DNA from: Cystobasidium ongulense
Lineage: Eukaryota > Basidiomycota > Cystobasidiomycetes > Cystobasidiales > Cystobasidiaceae
DNA length: 64,000 nt
Direction of reading: 5' to 3'
Assembly (NCBI GenBank): GCA_022835595.1
Contig: BQUP01000008.1
Coordinates: forward strand, 62,001 to 126,000
Shown here: positions 48,233-60,153 of the stretch, piece by piece
How positions within the stretch are numbered: the stretch's first letter is position 1
Layout: each line of letters begins with the position of its first letter
Made by a program: the position numbers and the translations under genes
The notes under the pieces: generated by a model
What the model was told of the DNA's origin: nothing
Databases searched by the model: none
What the model saw: only the letters and a program-made list of their open reading frames with translations

Positions 48233-50631
48233 TTAGATGAGCTGATTACCAAAAGACGAGTTCAAAGACACCTGACTTCCTCTTCTACGTGCAATCCTAG
48301 CTTCAACAGCGCTACTTCTCCTAGCCAAAGCAGAAGTAGGTGCTAGCAATTTATGAGGTGAATAATCTGGATCTACAGAAGTAGGAGTCGCAGGGAAAGC
48401 ATATAGTGCAGCTGTTGTATGCGCTCTTTGATGATTGCGTGATGAAGGTCGTTGAATGTTATTGTTGCTTGTAATAGACGAGTCAAAAAACGGGTGAGTA
48501 CCCTCGGGAGGTGGTGTTGAAGGAGGTGCAAAGCCCAATTTAGAAAGATCATAAGTAGCTCTAGCTTCGCTCATCTCATCATCCTGACCCAAACTTGCGT
48601 TTCCAAATCGACTAGTGAAGCCTTCAAAGGAAGCATTCGACAAAGCTTCGCTTGGTCTTCTTCCAGTCATTCGATCTATGTTGTGCAAAGAGTAATTGAT
48701 TTGATCTTGCTGAGCTTGAAGAGCGAGCATGCCTTGGGAAACCTTACTGGAATAAGGGTGAAAGCCATTTGTGCCATTACTGTCCGGCGTTCCAGTTCCG
48801 AATGATAGACCAAGGCCAACATTCGCCCGGACCGCAGATTGAAAGGCCTCAGGGGCATGTCGAGGAGGTAGATAGCCATAAGGAGAGACGGGTGAGGTAG
48901 AAGCGAAAGAACCCGGACTTCCGGAATAGGCGGATGAAGTAAAACCTCCAAGACTGGGAGGAGTATCGCTCGCATAGTGAGGTGAAGCGAAAGGATAATT
49001 TGGGCTATTTGGAGGAGCTACAGGGTAAGAGCCAGTCTTATTTAGACTAGGTCTTCGGGATTTGGAAGGAGCAGAAAAACCAAAAGTACCGCCGCTGATA
49101 AAGGAAGAAGAAGGAAGTGGTAGATGACCTTGAGGTGCAGGTGGTAAGGAAATTGGCAGACCGAGTAATTCATGAGAAGGAGGAAGAGGAGGCATTGCTA
49201 TACCGCCCATGCTAATTCCAAGTCCAGTCGAAGCTCCAGATCCTCTTCTACCTTTTCTTCCGCTATTCCTCAACTTTTGCTCAGTACTAAAAGACAATCT
49301 TCTATAAGCTTGACCTTTTCTCGAACGAGGAGGCATTTGACCGCTCATTTCCATAGCATGAATCTTTTCCAATGCAGTTTCGCTAGTCTTGATCTGTTTC
49401 TGGACTTCGGTATCCGCAAATCGAACTTGTAGCGTCTCGTAGTAAGAATGAAGTTCACCATTTGCAAGGCTAGAGCGACCTGGTCGTCGACCATGTCCAG
49501 GGAGTCGCTTCCCATTCAGTTCAGAAATTGCTCGATCTGCCATTTCACGAGTGTCGAGGCGGATGAAGCCAGCCCCTTTGAACGGCGTGCCAGGTGGCGC
49601 GCGCTGACCTGGTTGATCACCTTCATGTAGGAGGCGAAGTGAGCGGACGACGTATATGGGGGAGGGGAATAGTGCGAGCACGTCTTGCTCGGTGTAGGTG
49701 ACAGGGATCTGTGAAGAGAAGAGTAAGAACAAGACGATTGAGATTGCATGTCCAATTGGCCAGAGAACGCCTGGTTTCAACGACTCACGTGGGAGAGGTA
49801 TAGATTGGCAGATCGAGGGTCAGCCGCCTTGTCCATTTTCCCAACGTAGGTTTCCTAAATGACCATACCAAAAACGATGCAGGCAAGTAGTCAGCAGGCG
49901 TCTATGTGATGGAGTATGGAAAAGAGAATTCTTACCTTTGCGAAGCATGCATCATATCCCTCGACAGCGTTGACGAGCGCGATGAAGAGCTTTGCTTGGG
50001 CTGGAAGGGCGAAACGAACGAAGCCTGCGTGTGAAGACCATAGAAGAGGGTGTTCGGTAATGCTGTTAGTACCTGCCTTTACTAGTATTTGCATAGCTGA
50101 TGAGGCAATGTAAGATGTCAAAAAAGACTCACCCAAACCAGTACAGATACCATGATCTCTAGCATCTCGGATTGTCTTGACAGAAATAGGCTTAGCGACT
50201 TGCTCGGCCCAAGTCTGAAGATCATCATTTGAGCATCGTTCAGGTAGTCCTTTAATGTAGACATTGTTGTTCGACCTCCATTCAGAAGTGTTTAGCAGGC
50301 CACCAGATCCAGAAGATGATGAACCGCCAGAGTTGCGCTTGTCGGAGGGAGACGAGGCGGTGTCGAGATTGTGATGTGGAGGCTGGGGGGCAAAGGCGGA
50401 GAGTGTCCTGCTTGTGTTGGGATGGTGGATGGGGCCAGATATTGGAGGCGAGGTGAACGAAGGACTGAAGGAAGAGAATGGACTTCGAGGGACTGATGGA
50501 TCAACACGATAGAGGGGGAGGTGGGAAAAAGATGAACGAGATGCGTAGGGAAGGCAAAACAAGGCGTTAGTGGTGAGACGCGAGTGCAGAGGAGAGTATG
50601 AGATGATACGACTTGCTGGTCGAGGGTGCAA
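48233..50631 (-). CDS. Two-RRM single-stranded nucleic-acid-binding protein, RBMS-like
   Basis: After a Ser/Pro-rich leader the first RRM reads NNNVYIKGLPERCSNDDLQT, then VKTIRDARDHGICTGLGFVR and FALPAQAKLFIALVNAVEGY. A short linker CFAKETYVGKMDKAADPRSA leads to the second RRM: NLYLSHIPVTYTEQDVLALF, then FKGAGFIRLDTREMADRAIS, ELNGKRLPGHGRR and LQVRFADTEVQKQIK. The order, spacing and linker match animal RBMS/MSSP proteins and their fungal relatives, which bind AU-rich RNA or single-stranded DNA. The C-terminal 350 residues are Ser/Pro/Gly/Tyr-rich and probably disordered. The 5' end is uncertain: the frame is open to 50631 and exons further upstream are possible. Confidence 0.8.
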
Positions 50632-53028
50632 AGGGCGTCCTTGAGCGGTGAGGCAGCAGCTGCTGGGAGGGCGAAGGCCAGTGCTGGTCCATCATGTCCG
50701 GACTTCGGATGGATGGGTGGCCTGCGTGGATGCTCGACGATAGATGGCAGCAAGGTGCGAGTCGGAAAGGTGATTGCGACGATGCGACTGACGAGGTGGT
50801 TGACGAGGTGGACTCCGATTCCGAGCTGTCGGAGGTGCGGAAGAGTGGTTGATGAGGTGTTTCGCTGATGTGACAGGAAGTGAGTGACGCGATTCAGCTG
50901 AACAGAAAAGAAAGATAGACTGGGACCGAATGAATAAAAGAGACAAAGAAGACCAACCAGAAGTGAAAAGTTGGATGGCCTTCCTCGCCTCCTCCTGCTT
51001 GCTCTCCTCTTCGTTGCATCTCAAAGCAGCAAAGATCGACGATTCGCAAGAAGCCAACCAAGCAAAGGACTGGCAGGTCAACGCTGGCAGTGTATGGCTC
51101 CGCCTCTACTCTTCTCTTCTCTCCGAGGCACAAGCTAGGAGCTCGACTTTGGTTGCTTCGACTTCCCACTCTGTAGGCTCCTGCGTCTACCTCGGCTCGG
51201 CTAGGTGCGTGCTCTGTTCTTTCCCAAACACAGCTCCTTCGCAACTCTCGTCTAATCCAACCTAACAACAAGCGCGAATAGCTTGCCGTGCAGGGAGGAA
51301 CGTGTTTGCTTCACGGATGGAATCGAAATCTAGACCTTCTCTCGGGTACAAGCCTGAACTTGGCAGGCAAGAGATGGAGGTTATTTGACGCTAGCTGAAT
51401 GACTGATGTAGATGTGCCGTAGTATAGCTAGTATCGTAGAAGTCCGTGTAGGAGGAAGAAGTAGGGGTACCCTTAATGAGCACGCATTCCGTTTCAAGGA
51501 GACACTGCCTAGATGACCGTGCGTTGACAGAGCGTCGTAGGTAGATACCGCTGCAACCTCATAGTATGCCTGTTCTGTATATCTCTCCGCAATGTCCTCG
51601 TGTCTTTAAGATCTCCCCTTCACTTCATCGTCGACCAGCGCAATTAATTGGCTTTTCGGAGCTCGAGGTAGGCTTTCTTGCGGTATTGATTAGGTTGAGT
51701 CGTGTCTTTCCGAGACATTGATCTGATTGAGCCACGGCGAATTTGACTCTTAGTCTATTGTATATCTGTTCCGCTGCGTTAAGGCCTCTTGCCCGTCTGC
51801 CTGACGACAAATTGCATTTGCGGTCATGCGGGTGACATGGCACGCACAACACACAACGCATATCCGCGAGGCTCGGGATTGTATGTGTTTCATGCTTGAA
51901 TGCCTTTGCTGGTTGTTGATCTACAGACCGTGCCAAGTATGTGCTCGAGCGAGTATTGCGAGAGATAGACTTCCATACCGTCTACTGGACATGATGCATG
52001 AAATCGTGAAGATCTTCATGGACGATCTCGGTTCCTCGCTTGATGCCCTTCATGGCAGCATTATTGCTCTCAACTTGGCTGTGCCTTGAATCTTCGTAGG
52101 AGCTTTGTCCCCTCAAATCCTGCTCGGAGCATCAACTCACCCCCTTCTCCATCTCCATCAGCTTCACACTTGGCTTCATTTGTATCCGTCTCCGTAGTTT
52201 ATTCCTACTCTCCGGTGGCCTTGCGGATGTTTGTCCTCGATTCATTTCGCAATCTTGTCTGCAAGAGAGAAAAGAGGGACGCAGCTCCTTCGATGCTCGG
52301 CGATGAGAGGCAACACCGGCATCGAGGACTGACTTGCCGTCAGATCTGAAGTCATTGCGCACTAGTTGCCCGACTCGGAGGTGCGCTTATGCCGTCCTCG
52401 TTGCACGTCCAAACACGCATACCTGGTAGGACGAATCTGACGAACGAACGGACGAACTGGGCGGGACATGTGCGTGTCACCGTGGTGGTGAAAGGTCAGT
52501 GTCGTCGTGCATGGATGCAGCTATTCGGTATGTCCGGATGTTCATCATGAGTTGCAGGTGGTGATCCGATGTGTGTAGTCATGATGGAGTAGAAGGAAGA
52601 GGAAGAAGAGGAAGTTAAAGCTGCAGGATGCCGGCGGGCGCGAGCGTGATCGATAATAGCGAGAGGCGAAGAAGCAAGAGCGGATGCCTGGATGCTGTAT
52701 AGACAGCGTGGATACCCTACAGTGAGATGGATCATGTATGTGTACCCTCGATGCGGCGCAGTCCTTCACTCCCACTTTTGTTTGCAAGCTTCATGCTCAG
52801 CCTGGCTGCACTCACTCTACGCGTTGCTGCTTGTATTTGATCATCACGCGGCTTGCTTTTTGCTGACTAGAGAGAAGTGCGGTATACGACATCAAACTAC
52901 TGTCCTGCTCGGCCTGATAGAGCGTCTACAGCTATCCGCCTGTCCTGTCTAGCTGGACTCGCTCGTTCAAGGGAAGCTGCGTGACGCGCTCGTCCATCGA
53001 CAGGTAGCAACAGGCAACAACAGCAAAG
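50632..53028. other. Gene-free region between the RBMS-like gene and MSH2
   Basis: About 2.4 kb, the largest stretch without an assigned gene. The part near 50632-51270 is probably the leader and promoter of the RBMS-like gene, with several overlapping frames on both strands. From 51270 to 53028 there are frames of 76-103 codons (for example 51625-51936 minus, 51826-52089 plus), none with recognisable family content or convincing splice structure. I could not find a tRNA cloverleaf or repeats. Confidence 0.35.
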
Positions 53029-56000
53029 ATGGTCATGTATACTACCTCGAAAGCAGCATTGAACAAGCCTGACTTTGCATTAGGTGAATGGAGTGCTCTG
53101 TGACTCCCTTATACCTCAGCTCACACTCCTCTCATCCACGCAGACAATCAACAAGAACATGCCTTTGCCGACTTCTTTCGGAAGATGCCAACGGTAGGCG
53201 ATAAGACTTGCATACGGCACGATGCAATGGAGTCACCTTCTCACGTCTACAACCTCTCCGACAGCGCATACCTGGCACGATCCGACTCTTCGACAGGAAG
53301 GACTACTACTCTGCTCATGGTGAGGATGCTGTGTACAGTGAGTGTCGCCTTCCTCACAACATTGTATATCGGAAGCAGTCAGGACACTTACGTCTTCTCC
53401 TTGAACCTCTTTCATTGCCATGGCATGTCAGTCGCCGATAACGTCTATCACACCAAGACTGTCCTCAAGTATTTCAAATCGCGTTCCCAATCTAGCAGTG
53501 GCGACGGCCTTCCATCCTGTACCCTCAGCAAGAGCGTAGCCATCAATTTCCTACGCGAAGCTATAACAGCTAAACAACTCCGTATAGAACTATGGGTCCA
53601 GTCATCCTCCTCCAAATCATCATCATCATCTGCAAATTGGGAATTAGATAGACAAGCATCACCAGGTAACTTTGAAGAAGTTGAAGATTTGTTATTCGAT
53701 TCTTCTTCACAAAATATTACAGAATCTCCTATGTGCTTAGCTATTACTTATAGAATCAAAGATGGTATTAAAAGCGTTGGAATAGCTTATATAGATTCGG
53801 TAGAGAGACGATTGGGAGTTACTGAATTTGTAGAGAATGACATATTCTCAAATACAGAGGTATGTCTCGTAATCCACATCGAACACCCAATTGACTTGCT
53901 AACATTGTATCGTTTTTCATTCCCTCAGAGCCTGCTCATTCAGCTCGGTGTCAAGGAAGTCCTCATTCCAGCAGAAGAGAAAACAACAGAAATAGAAGCT
54001 CAGAAATTGAGAAAACTAGTAGAGAGATGCGGAATCGTATTTACTGAACGAAAACGAAGTAAGTTGAAGCTATCTGCCTTGAGACTCTCGTGTTCCGCAT
54101 CCTAATCGCGGTCTTTTACAGCTTCTTTCGCCATGAAGAACGTCGACCAGGATCTGAATGGATTACTCAAAGGCAATCTAGACGTGACTAGTCTTCGTGA
54201 GTTCTCTCCCATCTTCCCGTGGGAGATTACACCTTTAACCATTGTGACTCTACACAGCTGTCTTCGACCAAAAGCTCGCCATGGCCGCCTGCAATGCCCT
54301 CATTCAGTACCTCGACCTACTAGGTTCCGACATCCATCGAGGAGCATACGAACTACACTCACACGATCTTTCACAATACATGAAGCTAGATTCAAGTGCA
54401 GTGAAGGCTTTGACTCTTATGCCTGATCCTACAGCACCTGGTGTAGCTTCTGTATCAGGTATGCAAGCTACAGGTAGTATAGTCACTGGAAGAGCAGGAA
54501 AAGATTCTTCCGCTTCTTTGTTCGGGCTCCTTAATAAATGTAAAACTGGTCAAGGGACTAGATTGCTGGCTATGTGGCTTAAGCAACCACTCGTGAATTT
54601 GCATCAAATTGGTACGCGTCATTTCGGTTGAATGATAAATCCACGTGAGTTCTGAATCGCAGCAGCTAATACATTGTATTCGTATCTTCCCCCACGATAC
54701 CACAGAAAACCGTCAGCAATTAGTAGAGTTCTTCGTCGAACGCTCCAACAACCGCAATACAATCCGAGTAAGCTATTTTGCTGTTTTCAGTTTCCAGCTA
54801 CTTTTTGCTGATTCTAAACCAAATGTCACTTTTCATCAGGACGACTACCTGAAGGCTATGCCTGATTTTCAACGTATTTCGAAGAAATTCCTAGCCGGTC
54901 GAGCGACTTTGGAGGATGTGGTCCGTGTCTACCAGGCCGTCACTAAGCTTCCTGAAATTTTAGATACATTGATGGAGATTGGAAGAGAAAGAAAACAGAA
55001 ACAATGGGTCATTTCGGATGAGGTTGCTGCTACTCTTATGGACGAAACATATTGCGTTACCCTATCAGTGCGTTTTCAGCCGTAAAAAGCGGTATCTCTT
55101 CCGACTCTGACTCTCTACCCAATACTCTCTGCTAGGTATGCATCGAAAACACATCCAAGCTCATCGAGCTAGTCGAAACCACAATCGACTTTGATAGTCG
55201 AGATCATCAAATCACAATCAAAGCAGAATTCGATACAACACTACAAGAGATAGCTAAGAAATTACAAAAGACAAAAGAAGCACTAAATCAACAATTTGAA
55301 GATACTGCTGAAGATTTAGGATTTGATTCTGATAACCCAAAGAAATGCCCTTTGAACTTTGAAAATCATCAAGTTTATGGACATTGCTTCAGATTGACGA
55401 GAAAGGTCGGTGACTATCCCCTCCTAGTGGTCCGATTTGATATTTTCGAAAAGTGGTGCTGATACGTACTTGAATGTCTTGCAGGAAGCAACGGCCATCA
55501 AAGGCAAAAAGAACTACATTGAGCTAGCGAATAGGCAGAATGGCTGCTTTTTCACTACGAAAGAATTGAAGCGATTGAACGAAGGTTTCGCTGACCTGCA
55601 AGAAACGTATGAGAAGAAGCAATCGACGCTTGCTAAGGAAGTCATCAGCATCGCTGGTGAGCTCCAAATTCACCACAATCTCTTTAGCATTAACGGCCGC
55701 TGACTTGAGGTACTATAGGCTCGTATGCGCCAAGCCTCGAGGCCATCAATGGCGTGATTGCCCACCTAGATGTTATCACAAGGTAGGCCCGTATATCCCA
55801 CAGTACGTCAAGAGCAGGGCTGACCGTCCTTTGCACCGTAGTTTTGCGCATGTCGCAAACAATGCTCCGATCGCCTATGTCAAGCCCAAGGTCCTCGAAA
55901 AGGGCACTGGGGATCTTATACTTAAGGAATCACGTCACCCATGCTTAGAGACATTGCCCGATATCAACTTCATCGCAAACGATGTAGAGATGAAGAAGGA

Positions 56001-57172
56001 TCAGAGTGAATTCCAAATCATTACCGGAGCTAATACAGGAGGAAAGAGTGTTTACTTAAGACAGGTAGGGTCGATTCTACTCCTTCAGCCTCAATGTCGG
56101 CAAGATTGCTGAGATGACTTCTCCCAGATTGGATGCATCGCCTTAATGGCACAAGTCGGCTCGTTCGTACCTGCCGAAGAGGCTCAAGTACCGATCTTCG
56201 ACTGTATACTAGCAAGAGTCGGAGCCGGCGACAGTCAACTGAAAGGTATCTCCACTTTCATGGCCGAGATGCTGGAAACTGCAACTATCCTCAAGGTAAG
56301 TCGCCACGCCCGGTGCCAAAATATGAGGCAATACTGATTGATGGAATCCAGGCTGCAACGAAGAACTCATTGATCATCATTGATGAGCTGGGCAGAGGTA
56401 CCTCAACCTACGACGGTTTCGGATTGGCGTGGGCTATATCCGAGCATATTGCCAGCAAGATTCGCTGCTTTGCTTTGTTCGCTACCCAGTATGTAACCTT
56501 GCAATCTTGTTCGATATTGGTATCTAACGCGTTTAATACATCAATCAGTTTCCATGATTTGACTACCCTGTCCGAGCAAATACCGCATGTGACAAACTTG
56601 CATGTCATGGCACACGTCGAAGAGAAGTCCGACTCTATAACAGGAAGAGATATTGTCATGCTATACAAGGTCAAGCCTGGTATTTCCGACCAGTCTTTCG
56701 GTATTCACGTTGCTGAACTGGCCAAATTCCCAGACGAGGTACATCTTTTCTGTCGAAGGGCATACACGGCGCTAAGCTGATTGTCTTGTCATCATAGGTT
56801 GTTCGTCTAGCGAAACGCAAAGCGGACGAGCTTGAGGAGACTATTGAAGAGAATCTTACCGAAGGAGGTGGTGCAGATCATCCTGTAAAGCAGACAAAAT
56901 TCACGAACGAAGAGATTGCAGAGGGTACGGCTTTGGTCTCTGAAATGCTTCAAGCATGGGCAGAAAAGAGAGCAGAAGATCTAAGTCCTGAGATGCTTTC
57001 TGGAACGCAAGAGTCGGCTGCAGAAGTTGCAGACACCGACGAAGCAAAGCAGGCGGTTGTTGATGCAAAGCTCGAGAAAGAAATGACACTGCTGAAAGAG
57101 TGCTTTGAGGAGTTTAGACCTAGATTGGAGAAATCTGCCTGGGCTATGTCTGCTCTTTTAGAGACGTATTGA
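53029..57172 (+). CDS. MSH2: DNA mismatch-repair protein MSH2 with variant Walker A motif
   Basis: MSH2 pairs with MSH6 or MSH3 to recognise mismatches. Exon 1 starts [17 protein letters not shown]; exons 2-3 give [11 protein letters not shown] and [20 protein letters not shown]. Later come [60 protein letters not shown] and [16 protein letters not shown]. The ATPase domain has [20 protein letters not shown], then a Walker A loop reading [14 protein letters not shown]. Downstream are [40 protein letters not shown], the Walker B region [31 protein letters not shown] across an intron, and [20 protein letters not shown]. The Walker A loop differs from the near-universal GPNMGGKST at three positions (P to A, M to T, final T to V) while GGKS is kept. 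About fourteen introns. The C-terminus is a normal helical tail. Confidence 0.96.
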
Positions 57173-57312
57173 GGCAAAAATCGTTGGTTAGACACCGGAG
57201 TCAGGTAGTCGCAGTAGAATTGTAGCTGTTTCATGTGCAATCATCATGTTGTGTAAACCTAAACATCCAAGCGGTCGTAGCGAATCGTTAGCAAGACAAA
57301 AGTAAATCCATG

Positions 57313-58836
57313 CTAAGAACACAATCTTAAAGACTGAGCAAGCTGAGCCAGCTGCTCTTTGGGTACCCAAGCTGCAAGCGGGGTGAGACCGCTTTCATAC
57401 TGCGCAGAAGATTCAGCTCTAGGCCAACCTTTCACAGGCACTTTGACATACCGCTGCTGATTTGACTAGTAGAGACAATCCATCGACCCGATACGACACC
57501 CGATGTGGGACCAGCTGACGGGACATCGGAGAGTCATGAGAATTGCTGATGACTGACAGGGTAGCCTCGGCCATCTCGGTTTCTAGACAAGGCTTCACAA
57601 GCTCTGCTAAAAGTTGCTTCGGGAAATCCTGTGACGCGGGAAGACATTGTATGGGAAGGACCAGGAGGTGAGAGGGTCGAGAGAGGTGCCGGGCTCTTGA
57701 AGTTGCTGGTAAACTGTCCTCTTGCATAGTATCGCTAGGTGCTTCAGTGACAGCAGCCTTCACATTTTGCGTTGTCGTCCAGGCTGGCTGGGTTTGAGCA
57801 GATAGTTCTGCTAGCATCGAATCCCTCCAGAACATGCTTTTCAAAATCAAATGGATTCAATCATTTGTAAGAGTCCCCGAATCCTCCTTTACTTACCGAA
57901 ATTCTGCTTCCCCTTCTGCAACGCTTTGGCCTTTCCACTGTAATACATCCACCACGAATAAGGTACTAGCGTCTTTCACATATATGCAATCCAGCACACA
58001 ATTCGCCGGTAGTACTGGTATATTCTGCCTCAATAGTGGTTTGCCGGTCGTGCGAGCTAGCAAGATCGCGTTGGTAACTATGGCAGGAAGTAAGCTTATG
58101 CCAAATTCCTGGTCTATACACGCGACTTCCGACTCACCTCTGCCCTGTCGACTGGTACGAGTGCTAGCGAAAGTCACAGCCATACATCGTTTTCCTTTGG
58201 GTATAGGGCCTAGAGCCAACCATTCTCCTGCCAAGTCAGGCGGCAGTCCTTCGCCTTCCAAATCCAGAGTTTCACCTTGCATCAAGCGATCAGCGTAGGC
58301 TTTATACTGTCGACCTGTATTAGTATGGGTAGGAATAGACTTGTGGACTTAGGTGCATACCTTCTTTCTGATACGCTTGGGCATATGTCTGCGCGACTTG
58401 TGTTTGTTGGAAGCGGTGGCGCTATTTGTATGAATAGACTGTGCGTCCAGTTGTGGAGCTCCAACAGCATATGTGTCAACTGACAATTCATTCGCATCAT
58501 CGAATACTCCGTCTTTGCTTTCGACCTCTTCAGCGTCAGGTTTGGCTTCCTCTTGTTCGACATCATCATCACTGGAGTCGCTAAGAGCCAGGCCGTCCAA
58601 TACATCGTCTAAGCCATCGCGAGCTAGACTAAAAGCAAGCCTCCGTTGCTAGGAAACAAACAAAAGCTCTTTATCAGCTATCATGTTTCTTGTGTGCCTA
58701 AATAGAGCTATAGTACCTCTTTTTGGCGGGCAAGAGCATCTTGACGACGTCGAGCTTGGGTGGAGCTGGTTTTGAAGTCGCTCCCAACGTTTCTCAGATT
58801 CTGATACTGAGCCACACGCTCAGGCTGCGGCGTCAT
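57313..58836 (-). CDS. SNUPN: Snurportin-1 (m3G-cap snRNP import adaptor)
   Basis: Snurportin binds the trimethylguanosine cap of spliceosomal snRNPs and links them to importin beta. The N-terminus, MTPQPERVAQYQNLRNVGSD with ARRRQDALARQKE and QRRLAFSLARDGLDD, fits an importin-beta-binding helix. An acidic segment (LALSDSSDDDVEQEE) and a basic patch (KHKSRRHMPKRIRKK) follow. The cap-binding domain contains LAGEWLALGPIPKGKRCMAV, FASTRTSRQGRG, VLDCIYVKDASTLFVVDVLQ, WKGQSVAEGEAEFRF and FWRDSMLAEL, as in animal snurportins. The last exon ends YESGLTPLAAWVPKEQLAQL; I used the CTGCGCAG acceptor because it keeps the frame. Its stop lies 140 bases from the convergent MSH2 stop. The start faces LSM6 across 187 bases. 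Confidence 0.88.
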
Positions 58837-59023
58837 AGTCGAGTGTGCAGGCGTCTTGCTGCATGGTCTGCAAGTACGCTGAAGCTTGGTGTGTTCTGGC
58901 TCGATCGGCTTGAAGGCAAGCTGCAAGGCGGCCAGACAGCGTCTCTTCTTTACGACATCTGTAAGTTCAAGCTAGAAAGCAAGAAAGCACTGCATCTCTG
59001 CCTTGCTAGCCTATTTTCACGAA
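58837..59023. promoter_or_regulatory. Short divergent promoter shared by snurportin and LSM6
   Basis: Only 187 bases separate the two start codons, so both promoters and both 5' UTRs must overlap. Both genes serve spliceosomal snRNP biogenesis, which makes co-regulation plausible. I see no clear TATA element or known binding site. Confidence 0.55.
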
Positions 59024-59462
59024 ATGGCGGACTCTGCTGGCACTCTGCCAACTGGCTCAACTGGGTCACCTAGCGATTTCCTACGAAACGTAGTCGGACA
59101 AAAGGTTGTGGTTCGTCTCAACAGTGGTGTAGATTATCGAGGTGAGTACTTGCACAGCTCATCACGCTTGTGCTATTACTGATGCTGTCGTATTTGCTTC
59201 TGTATCCGTCTGTGCCCTGCGATCACCTGGAATCCATCTGAATGTTCGAATACACTGCCAGGCATTCTGAGTTGCTTGGATGGATACATGAACGCAGCTC
59301 TCGAGAACACAGAAGAAGTCGTCAATGGGAAAGTCACAAACAACTATGGAGATGCGTTCGTGCGAGGAAACAATAGTGCGTTCCACCTGGCTCCAGCTTA
59401 GATGAAGCTCGAGGACATTTACTTATTGATTTCCTACAGTCCTATATATCACAAGACAATAA
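59024..59462 (+). CDS. LSM6: LSM6, Sm-like subunit of the U6 snRNP and Lsm1-7 rings
   Basis: LSM6 is a subunit of the Lsm2-8 ring on U6 snRNA and the Lsm1-7 mRNA-decay ring. Three exons encode about 84 residues. The N-terminus MADSAGTLPTGSTGSPS is short and disordered. The Sm1 motif reads DFLRNVVGQKVVVRLNSGVD and YRGILSCLDGYMNAALENTE; the Sm2 part reads NNYGDAFVRGNNILYI, ending TRQ before the stop. Splice joins DYRG|ILSC and GNN|ILYI restore exact family sequence. Length and motif spacing match other LSM6 proteins. Confidence is high because the RGNN-ILYI element is diagnostic. Confidence 0.94.
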
Positions 59463-60153
59463 CGCATCCTCCCCTTAGGTTCGAAGACCGCCCTCTTGTA
59501 ACCTGTCGTAACATGATACCAGCCTTAAACCGCTCAAGCCGTAACCTTTTCGCAAACTGAATAAGTGAACTTCCATCTAAGTCCAGCTGATCTCGAGCCT
59601 GTAGCAGCATATGTTGCATCACTAATTGCATGGTGAAGCATACTGAAGCATGCACTTCTAAAATAAGGGCAAGGATGCCTTCATCCGCCTTTCCTGCAGA
59701 CATTAGCGGTCGTGTTGTCGCAGGAACTTAGCTTCAGGGCACGCGACTGGATGATAGAGAAGAGGCCACATTGCTTGATTCCAGCTTAGGCTATGTCATA
59801 TATATGCTCATACTGGCTTCACCTTTCTGCCTGGCATATGCCGCGTAGCTGGGTATGCCTTGTGTAGACTCGCTACCTAAGTAGCTACGATAGAGCTCCC
59901 AGGAGGCTCTCGAAACAAATGTCTGCGGTATACGCAGCAGATGAGATTCAATCCTTCTGCAATCATGTCTTATCCAGCCTTGGCCTGTAGCCTTTGGTTA
60001 TCGTTTGTCACAAATCCGACAGCCATCTAGACCATCATCCGGCGGAAATACTCGGGCTTTGTCTAAAATTGATCGTTTCGGCATGGCGGACCAAGCGTCT
60101 TTGCGAATGCGACATCTTTGCTTCTGACAGATCCGCCATTCCACCTCGCACAA
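59463..60153. other. Intergenic between LSM6 and the thioesterase gene
   Basis: About 690 bases. A minus-strand frame of 84 codons at 59449-59703 (start MSAGKADEGILALILEVHAS) overlaps the end of LSM6. It has a helix-like composition but no family I can name, so it is recorded as a possible small convergent gene only. The rest is probably LSM6 3' UTR and promoter of the next gene. Confidence 0.35.
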
